Of a stretch of 64,000 nt of DNA, positions 11,801 to 22,506 are shown piece by piece. The translations under genes were made by a program, and so were the position numbers. The stretch comes from Monocercomonoides exilis. Lineage: Eukaryota; Preaxostyla; Oxymonadida; Polymastigidae. The stretch is taken from NCBI GenBank assembly GCA_001643675.2, contig LSRY02000041.1, forward strand, positions 436,501 through 500,500, in the 5' to 3' direction. The stretch's first letter is position 1. The number at the start of each line of letters is the position of its first letter. A model generated the notes under the pieces. It was not told where the DNA came from and did no database searches. It saw only the letters and a program-made list of their open reading frames with translations.

Positions 11801-12436
11801 TCTTATAAGTGACAATTTGATTATCACGGAACATTTTTAATTTTTTTAATAAAAAGGAAACCTTAACATAAGGTGAAAGGTTTTGATCTCATGTGTTTGA
11901 TTTTATAATTGCTGCCACGAAAATACATTGAAAGAATGAAATGATTTGCTTCAATTAAGTGAAGCACATTTGAAAATTAAAAGCTGGAAAACAACTCATT
12001 GACAATTTCAAAACAATGACTGACATCAAACAAAAAACATAACCTTTCCATTTCAAGACATTTGGGACTAAACATGTTTTATGAAAACTCAATATTTTTA
12101 GTGCCTGAAACCTTTTTGGGGCCAGTTGGCTTCTTAATTTTGTCTAATCTGAGCACTTTCACACGCAATCTTGCAGAATGGAATATCATCTGCAATAAAA
12201 AGTTTAATCAAAATAAATGTAAAAATAAAATTGTGATGAAAAAAATATAAAATGCAAAGATAATGTTTTTTTAAAAATATAATAATAATAGAAAGAAAAA
12301 AACAATTATATAAAGAAAGAAAGAAAGAAAATAATAAATAAATAGAAAATAAAATTATTGAAATATGTTTCAAATAAGCCATAAAGTTTTCGCTATAAGG
12401 AAACAAAACAGTTTTCAAAAACAATAACTTTTTTTT
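11801..12436. other. Non-coding stretch
   Basis: AT-rich. A further 3' exon of the SPRY-like gene could start after the TTATAG acceptor near 12390 on the minus strand, but its translation does not resemble the end of a SPRY domain, so I did not include it. Confidence 0.4.
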
Positions 12437-14152
12437 TCACACCTGAAATTGTACACATTTTGGCAGCTTTGTAAACACAATGGCTTGCTTTTTCCGATCA
12501 ACAAAAAATGATTCAGTTTTCTTCTTTGTGTTGACTTCGCAAGCGACTTGTGCTCCATCTCGATTCCAAGCATCAACGAAAATTGGTGCTTGGTCAAAAC
12601 CCAAGCTGGAATGCCTAACTTGTCCGTCTGAATTAATTCCTGCTGGGGTTCCTAGAGAACTATTGTGCGCCGGTGCTGATCCAAACGAAGGAAAACTAGA
12701 AGTCGATAACCAGCCTGGAGAAGGAGCAAATGAGGTAAACATTGATATTCCGAAACCTTTGCTCCCGGACTTTTTTGGCATCAGCGAAGGATCGCGCTTC
12801 TTGATGGCACTCTCCATGTTGCTCTCGCTCACTTGCAGCTCAGCAAAACCGCGGGACGACGGATTGGCCTCTTCCACAAGCAGATCCACCCGCCAAATGC
12901 CTTTGTTGAATGGATTGCCCAAACAAACAGGCATAGTCGATGAAGAATTCACACGAATAAGGCGCTCATTCTGCAACAACTGAATATCAAATTCAAATGA
13001 TGATTAATTCCCAATTGTCTCTTCTACGAGAAAATGAAGTGGTCCTCTCATTTCTAACAAATAAAGAAAGAAAAATGAAATATTTCAAAAAAAAAAAAAA
13101 AATCAATTAATCAATAAGTTAATAACAAAACACATTACATGTAAAATATCTGAAATTCAATAATTATAAATAAAGAATGCAAACTTCCCTTCACTGGCTT
13201 TTTGTTTTCTTTATATCCTTCTTTTCCTTTTCCTCCCTCTGACGATGACGACGATGATGATGAATCAGAGCCGCTTTCATTTTCAGATGCCTCTGAGTCA
13301 TCTGATCCCTCATCGCTGTCAGAATCGTTATCATAGTCGCTGCCACTCTCACTTTTCTTTTTCCCTTTTTCATCTCCTTCTTTTTGCGATTTCTCTCCAT
13401 CTTCAATCAGTCTGGCTGGCGTTCCGATAAAAGGGCTCGATTCATCAGAGGGATTAAATGGAGGCATCAATAAAGGATCCCCAAATGAAGAAGACGGAAA
13501 TCCTGGTGCAGGAAATCCTGGTGGAGCCATGCTTGACACAGAAAATGAAGGCTCCTCAGAAAAGGGCCCAGCTAAAGAGATTCCAGGCGAAAAAGGACCA
13601 GCTGTGGAAAGTCCAGTTGGCAACATCGGCCCAGGCCCTTGCATCGCACTTCCAAACGAAGGCGGGAACTTCGCAGGGCCACAAAAAATCCCCGAACTCT
13701 CCATCGGTGCTAATGAAGATGTGAATGGCTTTGGAGCAGACTTGTCAGCGCCTAAAGAGCTTGATGCTTTCGAAGAAAACGCTGATGGAACAGAAAATTT
13801 CCCATCTGCTTGACTCGAAGTTCTTGCCTTCCCAAAAGCAAAAGGTGGCTCACCTTTTTTTCTTTGGCAAACCGCTTAAAGCTAAAAAAATAACAACAAC
13901 AAAACGATAATAGATTTTGACATTTTATTTTCAAAATTGTTATTGAAAATTTGAAGACAAGCCATATTCGGCGATAACTTCTTCAGCAATTTTGGATGCA
14001 GCTCCTTCGCTCATTCCATATTCTTCCTTCAGAATACCCTCGATTTCTTCTTTCATCGTTCCACGCACAATTCCACAGAGAAGATTTGCTGTTTCTTTCA
14101 TTAAATCAAACAGCTCATCTTTCTTTTCTTCGCTAACTCTACTTGCATGCAC
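12437..14152 (-). CDS. SPRY-like domain protein, multi-exon (model approximate)
   Basis: Three minus-strand coding blocks. Block A (about 13950-14152) is helical and charged ('SEEKKDELFDLMKETANLL', 'YGMSEGAASKIAEEVIAEYG'). Block B (about 13195-13850) is rich in Pro/Gly/Phe ('PPSFGSAM', 'PPGFPAPGFPSSSFGDP') and then strongly acidic/Ser-rich ('SGSDYDNDSDSDEGSDDSE'). Block C (12437-12979, after a clear TATTCAG acceptor) has features of a SPRY/B30.2-like domain: 'NPFNKGIWRVDLLVEE', a G-rich middle, 'GAQVACEVNTKKKTESFFVD' and 'VFTKLPKCVQF', with a long Ser/Gly/Pro-rich insert. The start codon and the A/B junction are not settled, and the 3' end may continue past the GTGTGA at 12440. The role is unknown; SPRY domains usually bind protein partners. 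The FG-like spacing in block B is not enough to call a nucleoporin. Confidence 0.55.
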
Positions 14153-14524
14153 GCCTAATTCACTTTATGTTTCATCCCTCGATAGTTTACGAATTTTCCC
14201 CCAAACTTAAATTGCTCATCATTTTTTCTTTTCTTTTTTTTGAAAAGATCAGAACCTTATTATTATTTTTTCATTATTTCCTTCCTTCAAAAATAAACGA
14301 AAATTTCTCTTTCTTGCATGAGTGATTGTTTGAATGCATTTTTAAACAATGTGAAAGATAAAGATGAAGTTGATTATCAAATTGATTCTTTGATTTTTCA
14401 CCTGAAATTGTGAAGAGATAGGGTTATTATTTTTCCTCGACCTTTTTTTTTTATCAAGACCTTTTTTTTTAATTAATCGTTAATTTTTCCCACAATTTCA
14501 TATTTTTAAAGTATTTTAAGTAAA

Positions 14525-14620
14525 CCTGTGTGACGTAATGACAAATGACGTGAAATTTTTCATTTCTGACGGACTTAACGAAAACTTTCACGTCAATAGT
14601 TTATTATCGTTATTTCAGAA
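14525..14620 (+). repeat. CCTGTG/GACGT terminal module, subfamily 1
   Basis: Begins CCTGTGTGACGTAATGAC and continues with GACGTGAAATTTTTC, CTGACGGAC and TTTCACGTCAATAG, homologous to the modules at 17923-17985 and 36072-36127. Shorter GACCGTCATG motifs at 14788-14812 may be the far end. No long homopolymer is attached here, though T tracts of 9-10 lie 60-80 bp upstream. Confidence 0.5.
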
Positions 14621-14639
14621 GAAATAAAACGAAAAGGAA

Positions 14640-15700
14640 TTGTCAACTTTATTCTTTTCATTTTCATATAATTTTTTAACATTAAAAAATTCACTTTCAC
14701 ATTGTTTTATTTTTTTTATGCAAAATTCAAAATATTTATTTCAATGGGATACTGACGAAAAGGCAAAAAAGGAATTTCAGATCGTCATTGACCGTCATGC
14801 CCGTCATGTCAAGTCAGAGTCTCCATGAGTTAATCAAAAAAGCAAATTTTAACTCTTTGGCAAAAGAGTTGCATTTGTCTTTGTCTCCAATAAAATGGTT
14901 TGAGATATAAAGTTTTTTTTGAGCTTTTGTCAAGATAATATTGCTGAAATCAAAATAGATTGTCTATTGTGAAGAACAAATGAAGAAAATATCACTGCGA
15001 GTCAATTCAATAAAACATCCAGCTCGAAGTTTCATTTGCAAATGATTTATTTGTTCAAATGAAGTGATTTTCACGAACTGGTTTTCAGAAGTTAATAAAG
15101 AACATCACCTTACGCATTTCATTTCTTCAGAATATTCGCTCCTCGTTGTTTGTTTTCGTCTCTTCGTTTCATAAACAAATATAATGAAAATTCAACATCG
15201 ATAAATTTATCTTCAAAGAATATTGATTTCGAATTTTTCATTCAACCATCTCTTCTGACAATGCAAATTTGCATTTATCCATTTCATCAACCGACAAGAA
15301 ACATCAATCTTCTTCGACTTTGCCACCGGAGAAATTGGTTATTATTTCTCTGAAATTCCAGCTGAACAACCGACTTATGAATTTTTCACTGAAAACAATA
15401 AGACAGAAGCAATTTCTTTGAATAATGCTGATATTTATTATAATGTTGTTGAAAATAATGAAATGGAAAAATAGAAATTTTTTGTACATTTTTTTAAAGC
15501 GCACGTATAGGACGGAGATTAGCAATATATGCCTTCATAGCTTTCTAGGGCTTTTTCGCTCTTTGCATGTTCGCGAGTTAGGTTTGGGTAATCACTTGAA
15601 TGCATCATATATATGAAGATGAAAGACATTGAATGATTATTGACAGTTGATTAATAGAAGATAAAAATATTTTTTAAAAAATATTCTATTCATACACTTG
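14640..15700. other. AT-rich stretch inside the transposon, no gene seen
   Basis: Short ORFs only, with no recognisable protein features and no splice-consistent joins. Confidence 0.5.
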
Positions 15701-15729
15701 ATAATTATTATTCTTTGATCCATATCACA

Positions 15730-17487
15730 TCATATAGAAAGAAAAATATTATAAGAAATATTTGGAGACTGTTTATCTTTGTTGTTATTCGGATAAAATG
15801 AAATGAACGAAGAATTAACCTCAAAAATTGTTGAAAAAGCATTATATTCGCTAAGTGGCTTTTGTTTACAACGAAATCGCAGAGAGTTGGAGGAGTTGAG
15901 TGTGAGGGAGTTTGTGAGGGAGGTGAGGTGGAAGATGCTTTGACTGTTGAGGGCGAGACTGGTGATTGCTGTGTGGTTGAGGGCGAGGGAGCCAGCAGTG
16001 AGGAAGAAGAGGGGGGTTGTGATTGATGATGAAGATGAGGTTGCTCCGGTGATGGTTGTTGTGTTGAGATTGAGGGAAGGGGAGTTATTGGAGAGGTGGA
16101 AGAGGATGGGGGCGATGGGGTTTGAGGAGTTGTGGGCGATGGTGAGGGCTGAAACTGTGAGGGAGCCCTGAGTTTGTTGGAAGAGGGCAGACGAGGCAGA
16201 TGGATCTGGTGAATAAGATGTTGATAAAGGAAATGAAGAAGAAGAAGCTGGTTGGGAAATGCCACTGGAGGTGATAGTGGTGGCATCTGTTCCGTTTCCT
16301 GTGATTTTTGTATCAATTGCATTGAAAGTGAGTGTTTGAAGAGGAACAAATGTTGAGGTGAGGAGGGTGAGAGAGGCGTCGTGGAGGAGGGAAATGAAGC
16401 CGTTGAGGGCATACTCGATGGTGGCACATGGGGTCTGTTGGGGTCTGCCACAGGCATCAGCATCAGTTCCGCTGCTAGAAACGATTTTGTTCTGGGCGAT
16501 GAGAGGGAGCCAGCCATTATACACAGCGTTATCAGCTGTATTGCTGTTCCACACTCTTTTTGTTGTGGTTGCTGATCCACAATTCTCAAATGGAGATTGG
16601 GTGATTGCATTACCACTGAAGAACACATCATTCCCCCTGCCGTTTGTTGCTGTGTTTCCATCGAAGAAACAGAAAGTGATGAATTTCATTCCATTCATCC
16701 AAGAGTAAGTTCCATCAAAGTATATTCCTGCTCCGCCATAAGTGGAAGAGGCAGTCAGATTGTTACTGATGAACTGACACTCAATGATTGAAAACTGACT
16801 TGGTTTATTTTGTGGAGGCCAATGAAATGTGAGAGAGCCAGCAGAATCACCACCAGAATTTGCGATACACTAACATTTGGAAAACAGGAATTGAGCATCT
16901 GAGGGTATGTAATAGAGGGAAAAGTACCAACCAGTTCCACACCAATCTGTTATTGAGCAACTTTCCACTCTGTTATCTGAGAATGTCCAAACAGAATAAG
17001 GTTGATTGCAATACAAATAAGCAGCTCCTTCATGCAGAGCGGTGCAAGTGGTGAAATTGGATTTTGCTATATTAACATTTAGCAGATATAAGCAATCAAA
17101 CGCTCCGGCATGATCGCTGGTCGAACAGTTGAAATATAAACATAAAGCAATTAACAGATATGCATTTGCCCATTCAACACAAAGTGCTCTTCCACAACTT
17201 GACCCTCCGTTTGAATCATTCCTTTCACACCATTAAAAACGATGACTGTTTAAATCGAATAAAATTAATTATCCTGGTGTTTATCTTTGAGTTTCTGTTC
17301 TTACATGCACCACAGCAGCATTTGATGAAGTGCATGTCTGAAAAATGAAGTTGTTTGTTTTAAATTGAAGGTTGAATCGATGAAAGAGCGTGGGGACAGG
17401 AAAGGATGCGGAGGTAATGATGAAAAAGAGAAATCTTTTAAAATATTCTTTGAAAAAATTCAACAAACATTCAAACATAAGAGGCAT
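15730..17487 (-). pseudogene. Broken surface-protein gene (Ser/Thr-rich beta-helix type)
   Basis: The minus strand codes for an extracellular-type protein: Cys-containing repeats ('GGSSCGRALCVEWANAY', 'FNCSTSDHAGAFDC', 'NFTTCTALHEGAAY', 'VESCSITDWCG', 'SIIECQFISNN', 'GGAGIYFDGTYSW'), the 'SSGTDADACGRPQQTPCATI' motif, then a 300-residue Ser/Thr/Leu-rich region of 'SLTLNSS' type repeats. The longest open part is 15730-16698, and the same frame continues upstream to about 17215 apart from one in-frame TAG at 16870-16872. Further upstream the frame is lost near 17235, where an acceptor-like AAACAG precedes a stop, and a final coding remnant lies at 17281-17360. I infer a recently broken gene. It lies inside the TIR-bounded element 14421-20311. 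A polymorphic-membrane-protein-like family is my best guess; its function is unknown. Confidence 0.65.
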
Positions 17488-17868
17488 CAGTGATTGTCTA
17501 AAATAAGCAATAAAGAAATGAAATACTTGAGAATAGTGGGCAGAAATATGAAAATTTGATTGAAAAAAGAAAAAACATCAAAATGAAAAATCAGAGAGTT
17601 TTAAATAATATTAAACCGTATAAGTGCTAGATACATCAATCGTTATGTGAAAAGTAGTGCAGTGACACATTATGAACATTATTGTGCAAATGAGGTATTG
17701 GATCTCTGATTAAAAGCAACTCATTCTTAATTTAAAATTGAAATCGATTTATGGGAAAAAGAAAATCAAATCAAAAATTGTTCCTTTCAAAAATTATTTC
17801 AAATAAACTTTTTATTCAAAAATAAAAAATGTTAACTATAAATAATTTGAAATCATTTTTCTTTATAG
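17488..17868. other. AT-rich stretch, no gene seen
   Basis: Nothing recognisable between the surface-protein relic and the poly(A) module. Confidence 0.5.
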
Positions 17869-17924
<56 letters not shown>

Positions 17925-17985
17925 ACTGACGTGACCAAAATTCACTGACGGACGTGAAGACAAAAATTTCATCACGTCACACAGG
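17869..17985 (-). repeat. Poly(A)-linked CCTGTG/GACGT module, subfamily 1
   Basis: About 54 A (17869-17922) are followed by CCACTGACGTGACC, CACTGACGGACGTG and CATCACGTCACACAGG. Read on the minus strand, it starts CCTGTGTGACGTGATG and runs into a T homopolymer. Same terminal sequence as at 14525 and 36072. Confidence 0.6.
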
Positions 17986-18066
17986 TTTAATTTTAAGTAT
18001 ATACATGAATTCAATAGATAAAAATAAATACATTTTGAAACAAACCCAATTTCGTATGGAGAGAGA

Positions 18067-18466
18067 TACAGATATCGCATTAAATACCGGACGTCGCACT
18101 AAATACCGGACAAGATCGATATCTCAATAACCACAAGAGGAATAATTCTGACAATTTTCCTCAAAATATATCTCATCAATACAAATTCATTTGAAATTTA
18201 AAACTTTCAAAAAATTCATCGTTTATGCTCAGATATAATTTTATTTGATTCTCGGAAAAATAGGATTTTAAGTTTCTCCGAGATTTCAAAAATAATTTTC
18301 TCTGAGCACAAATGAAGCTATTTTGAAGGTTTTGTATATCAAATGAGTTTGTATTGATGAGATATATTTTGAGGAAAATTGTTAGAATAATTCCTCTTGC
18401 AGTTGTTGAGATATCGATCTTGTCCGGTATTTTGTGAGATGTCCGGTATTTAATGCGATATCTGTA
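18067..18466. mobile_element. 400-bp fold-back (MITE-like) element with TA flanks
   Basis: The ends are inverted copies: TACAGATATCGCATTAAATA plus CCGGAC at 18067 and the complement ending at 18466. The inner arms also match, for example the 'caaaatatatctcatcaatac' side at about 18150 against its complement near 18350, so almost the whole element folds back. The second CCGGTATTT-type motif just inside each end looks like a subterminal repeat. It has no coding capacity. It lies 230 bp upstream of the DDE transposase relic and inside the 14421-20311 element. Confidence 0.8.
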
Positions 18467-18692
18467 AGTAGGTTCAGTCATTCTTTGAACTCCTGTGTGA
18501 AATTGGATGGAAACATAAGAATAAAACCTTCAATTTGTTTAAAATGTTATTTTTTGTTTTTTTTTCATTTCATTTCAAAAAAAAAAAAATAAATAAATAA
18601 ATTATTATAATCATAAAAATATAAAAAAAATAATAATAAAAATTTCAAAAGAAATCAAATTAAAAGAAGGACAGAAAAAATTACAGAGAGCA

Positions 18693-20230
18693 ATGTCTTC
18701 GCGCAAGTGTAGAAAATACAACAGTCAGTTGGAGCGAATGTCTCACATCGTTGTAGATGGAGTTGTACGAATTGCAGATGATATTAATTCCAAGGAATTA
18801 AGCCGAACAGGTATCAAAAATGCAGTTAGACCTCTCAGAAAAAGAAGGCTGGTTGGAAAAATTGGCAGACCTGCAGCTGTTGTTAGCGAAAAAAAAACAA
18901 AGAGTTTTAGACATTATTCACATTGAAGCAAAGTCTGGAACATGTCTCACTTAAAAAAAACTAGAGAATTGGTTTGTTTAATTTTTATTAATATGTTTTA
19001 ATCATTTGTTTTTCAGATAGAAAATGTTATAAACGACAACGATGATGAAGACGCACCATTTTCCGAAGTTTCAATGTCAGCCACGTATGGCTTTGTCAAG
19101 CGTCATCCTGAGCTGATGACTGGAACGCCGAAGAATTTGGACATCAACAGACTGGATGTATCATGCAGAATTTTTTTTTAAAACCCTGGCATAAAACACT
19201 CGACGAGCTGCATGAAAAGTTCCATTACAACCCAGCTTTAATTATTAACATTGACGAATCTTCAACGAGCGTTCCCACAGACTCAAAACGGCTTGTTGTG
19301 CATACTGCAGATACAAAAGCAGGTTTTTCGAAGGAACCACCAAGAATGATAAATTCTACATTCGTGGCAGCTGTTGCAGCTGACGGATATGCCTTTCCTT
19401 CTGTCATTTTGTGGCCAAGTGCAAAGCTGCCAGAAGAGCTGAAAAGCCTATTATCTCCAGCGCTTGAGATTTGGGCAAATGGAAGCGGCTGGATGGACAA
19501 TGAATGCTTTGAAAGATATGCTCTCTCCATTCTTCCAACTTCGATCATCGAAAGAAGAAAGCGCATGTCACTTGAAAACAAACACATTCTCATCCTTCTT
19601 GATTCCCAAGCTTCTCTTGCAAATGCATCGATCAGGCGAGAATTCCAAAAACAACAAGTCGACGTTTTAACCTTCGTGCCATACAGCACACACATCTGTT
19701 AACCTCTTCACAGAGGAGTGCTTGTCGTATTCAAATCTGAACTGACAAACAGATTTGAGGCTCCATCTTCTTCTTCATCTTCCTCCAAACGAGCAGCAAT
19801 TTCCGACGCTCTGCCTCAAGCCATCCACACTGCATTATCACCTTCTGTAATTCAGAAAGCTTTCGTCTGCAGTGGTGTTCCGCACAATTCTTCCTGGCCA
19901 GTTCTTTTGAAACTGCCCGAATCTTCAATTTACCCTCTTCCATCCCGAAGAAACAGATTCAACTTTCATGGAAAAGTGATAACTTACGAAAACCTATTTG
20001 AGAAATGGGAAAATCATTTAAAAATGAATATTGAAAGGAAAAATGAAATGGATGAAAAGGAGAAAGAAGAAGTGAAGACTGTTGTGGATGAAAAGAAAAA
20101 AATAAAAAGAAGATTTCTTCATGTAAAAAACGATGATTCTGATGAAGAAAAGAAAGATCATTCATTAAATCGAGGTGAAGGAAAAAGGAAAGTTATTAGA
20201 AGAATTAATTCTGGTTTTGTTTTCTTTTAA
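18693..20230 (+). pseudogene. DDE transposase relic (pogo/Tc1-like)
   Basis: N-terminal HTH-like block (18693-18890, 'MSSRKCRKYNSQLERMSH', 'KNAVRPLRKRRLVGK'), an intron with donor GTTTGTTTAA and acceptor TTTTTCAG ending at 19017, a middle exon ('SMSATYGFVKRHPEL') and the DDE core. The first catalytic Asp is in 'IINIDESST' and the second in 'ILILLDSQAS'. The third motif, normally QPLD in this group, reads stop-P-L-H at 19700-19711, so the Asp is His and the Gln codon position is TAA. Frameshifts occur in homopolymers (A-run near 18893, T-run near 19172). After the stop the frame resumes and ends in a Lys/Glu-rich tail at 20230. Dead as an enzyme by sequence. Confidence 0.85.
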
Positions 20231-20313
20231 TCATGTTGTTTTTTTTAATTTTTTTCACTTCATTTTTTTGGGTCAGAATAAAGAAAAAGGGTCAGGATAA
20301 AATAATAACCCTA

Positions 20314-21104
20314 TTTCATCTAACGACAAAAAAGAAGCTTGTAAAATTTTTCTTTTTCAGACGTTTATCTTCTGACTTTTGTAACTTTTTTTTGGCAAAA
20401 ACAAATCATTGAATCATTCTCTTTAATACAACCCTCCTAATCTCACATTAAAAAGAAAAATGCACATCACAATGTGCCCCATTCACTTTCGTTTTCTTCA
20501 ATCATCTCATTCATCCTTCCATCTTTCAATTTCTTTCTCAATTATTTCCCACATTTCCTCATTTCTCACAAAATGGATATATATTCCTTTCTGCAAAACT
20601 ATCTTATTCATTGTTGTTTCGGTTAACACAACTTTTGAAAGCAGTTCTAAAATTTTCGAAATTATTATTCAGATTTTCAGAACAAATTATTTAGCCAGGT
20701 TTGATGCCTTATTTCATTGGTAAAGGATGTTATCTCTGATGAAGTTTCACAAATCCAATATTTTTCCCATTCCTTCCGTTTTCAAAGTTGTTAGCAGCTG
20801 ATTCGCCAATCATTCCTTCCTATATTCTTTTTTAATCAAAAAATGCAACAGTTTCCAATCCTTCTGAAAAAGTGAGATTCAAATTTTCTCTTCAAGTTCA
20901 TCAAGTTTTGTTAAAAGCATTGTTTTGGGGAAAAAAAAACATAAACATTGCGAAAATTTTTTCATTAAATAAAAGAATTATATTTTCCATCTCTTGTATT
21001 CTCTATATTTTGAAATTTTTTTTAAATAAAATTTTCGATTTTGATGAATTTTTTGAGAAAAAAATGAGAAATAAATACTGCTTTTTCATTTTTTCACAAA
21101 TGAA
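20314..21104. other. Intergenic stretch, no gene seen
   Basis: AT-rich sequence between two transposable elements. Plus-strand ORFs (20460-20723, 20872-21108) are rich in Phe/Ile/Lys and look fortuitous. Confidence 0.5.
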
Positions 21105-22170
21105 ATAGGGTAATTTATAAACGCGGACTTTTTTAAAAACCCGGACTTTTTTTAAAATTCATATTTCTTAACGAGTTTCAAAAACAAAATTATAATAATT
21201 TACACAATTATGCATTAGTGTATAACACATCTAACTATATACAAATTTTTACAAATTGTGTTATTTATTTTTAGAAATAAATAATTTTTATTTTTGAAAA
21301 TCTGACTTTTGATGAATTTTTCTATTTTAATAAAACGATTCAGCTCATCTTTTATGCACACAACTTATTTTTTCTATGTTATTAACAATTCTGGTTATTT
21401 TTTATTTTCGCTTATTTGCTCTTTCCAAATGAATGAAAATCTGTCATTTTTGAAAAATCATTGTCAATGGGACAACTTTAAAAATATTTTTGACGAAACT
21501 GAAAAGCATATAACTGAAACCAACGATTGCATTAATTAACATAATAGTTAAATAAAATTACCACAAAGTAATAATTAAAAATGATTCAGTAAATATTTCA
21601 ATAAACAATTATTATTCGAATTTCAATGAAATTGAATAATAAAAATCATCAATTATGAAAACAAATGATGCTTATGAAATCTCCACTGAATCATTTTTAA
21701 TTATAACTTTGTGGTAATTTTATTTAACTATTATGTTAATTAATGCAATCGTTGGTTTCAGTTATATGCTTTTCAGTTTCGTCAAAAATATTTTTAAAGT
21801 TGTCCCATTGACAATGATTTTTCAAAAATGACAGATTTTCATTCATTTGGAAAGAGCAAATAAGCGAAAATAAAAAATAACCAGAATTGTTAATAACATA
21901 GAAAAAATAAGTTGTGTGCATAAAAGATGAGCTGAATCGTTTTATTAAAATAGAAAAATTCATCAAAAGTCAGATTTTCAAAAATAAAAATTATTTATTT
22001 CTAAAAATAAATAACACAATTTGTAAAAATTTGTATATAGTTAGATGTGTTATACACTAATGCATAATTGTGTAAATTATTATAATTTTGTTTTTGAAAC
22101 TCGTTAAGAAATATGAATTTTAAAAAAAGTCCGGGTTTTTAAAAAAGTCCGCGTTTATAAATCACCCTAT
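21105..22170. mobile_element. Fold-back element with two near-identical 486-bp arms
   Basis: Left arm 21105-21590 and right arm 21685-22170 are reverse complements of equal length around a 94-bp spacer. The tips read TAGGGTAATTTATAAACGCG on the left and TAGGGTGATTTATAAACGCG (inward) on the right, so one early mismatch is visible, and a TA can be read as the flanking duplication. Just inside are two short repeated motifs, CGGACTTTTTT and CCGGACTTTTTTT. Both arms contain the same 76-codon ORF (21309-21539 plus, 21736-21966 minus) with identical translation, which reflects arm identity rather than a supported gene. It is likely a non-autonomous TA-target transposon. Confidence 0.9.
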
Positions 22171-22506
22171 TCTTTTTCCCATTCCTTTTTCTCCAAATAT
22201 AAATAACATAAGTTATTCCTTTTCAAAAATTCTCATTAATAATTTTTATTGAAGTATTAAAATATAAAAGAAAGCTTATAATTATTTTAAAAAAAAGGAT
22301 GAAATATCACCAACTGTATTTTTTCAAACAAAAACTTGAAGTGAAAAATGTTTTGAAGTGAAAACTAAAAAAGAATGAATTGAATTCTATTTGAGAGATA
22401 AAGGGAAATTGCTGAGAAGTTATTGACTGAATCAATAATCTTATTCATCAGGGATTTCCTTTCATTCGTAAATTAATCAGAAAATTTCAATGAACAACAA
22501 AAGAAT
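22171..22506. other. 3' flank of the importin gene
   Basis: AT-rich spacer with no recognisable feature. Confidence 0.5.

Larger units (their letters stand above)
14421..20311 (+). mobile_element. Pogo/Tc1-type DNA transposon, 5.9 kb, decayed and with nested sequences
   Basis: The ends are inverted: GGGTTATTATTTT at 14421 and its complement ending at 20311, each next to a TA dinucleotide (14419-14420 and 20312-20313), the target duplication expected for the Tc1/mariner/pogo superfamily. Both ends carry short subterminal repeats ending in GACC beside T-rich spacers (CCTCGACC and ATCAAGACC on the left; ATCCTGACC and ATTCTGACC on the right, read inward). A broken DDE transposase with the expected orientation lies just inside the right end (18693-20230). 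Between the ends also lie a GACGT module, a surface-protein pseudogene, a poly(A) module and a 400-bp fold-back element. These could be nested insertions or captured host DNA. Confidence 0.6.

Noticed and set aside
12437-13850. FG nucleoporin
   Set aside because: Phe-Gly occurrences are few and irregular, and the C-terminal block looks like SPRY.
15425-15616. tRNA or small RNA gene near 15500-15600
   Set aside because: A GC-richer patch, but no cloverleaf or conserved TpsiC-loop motif could be found by eye.
21309-21966. Identical 76-codon ORFs in both arms of the fold-back element as a real gene
   Set aside because: Arm identity alone preserves them; composition is Phe/Ile/Asn-rich with no motif, signal or splice context.
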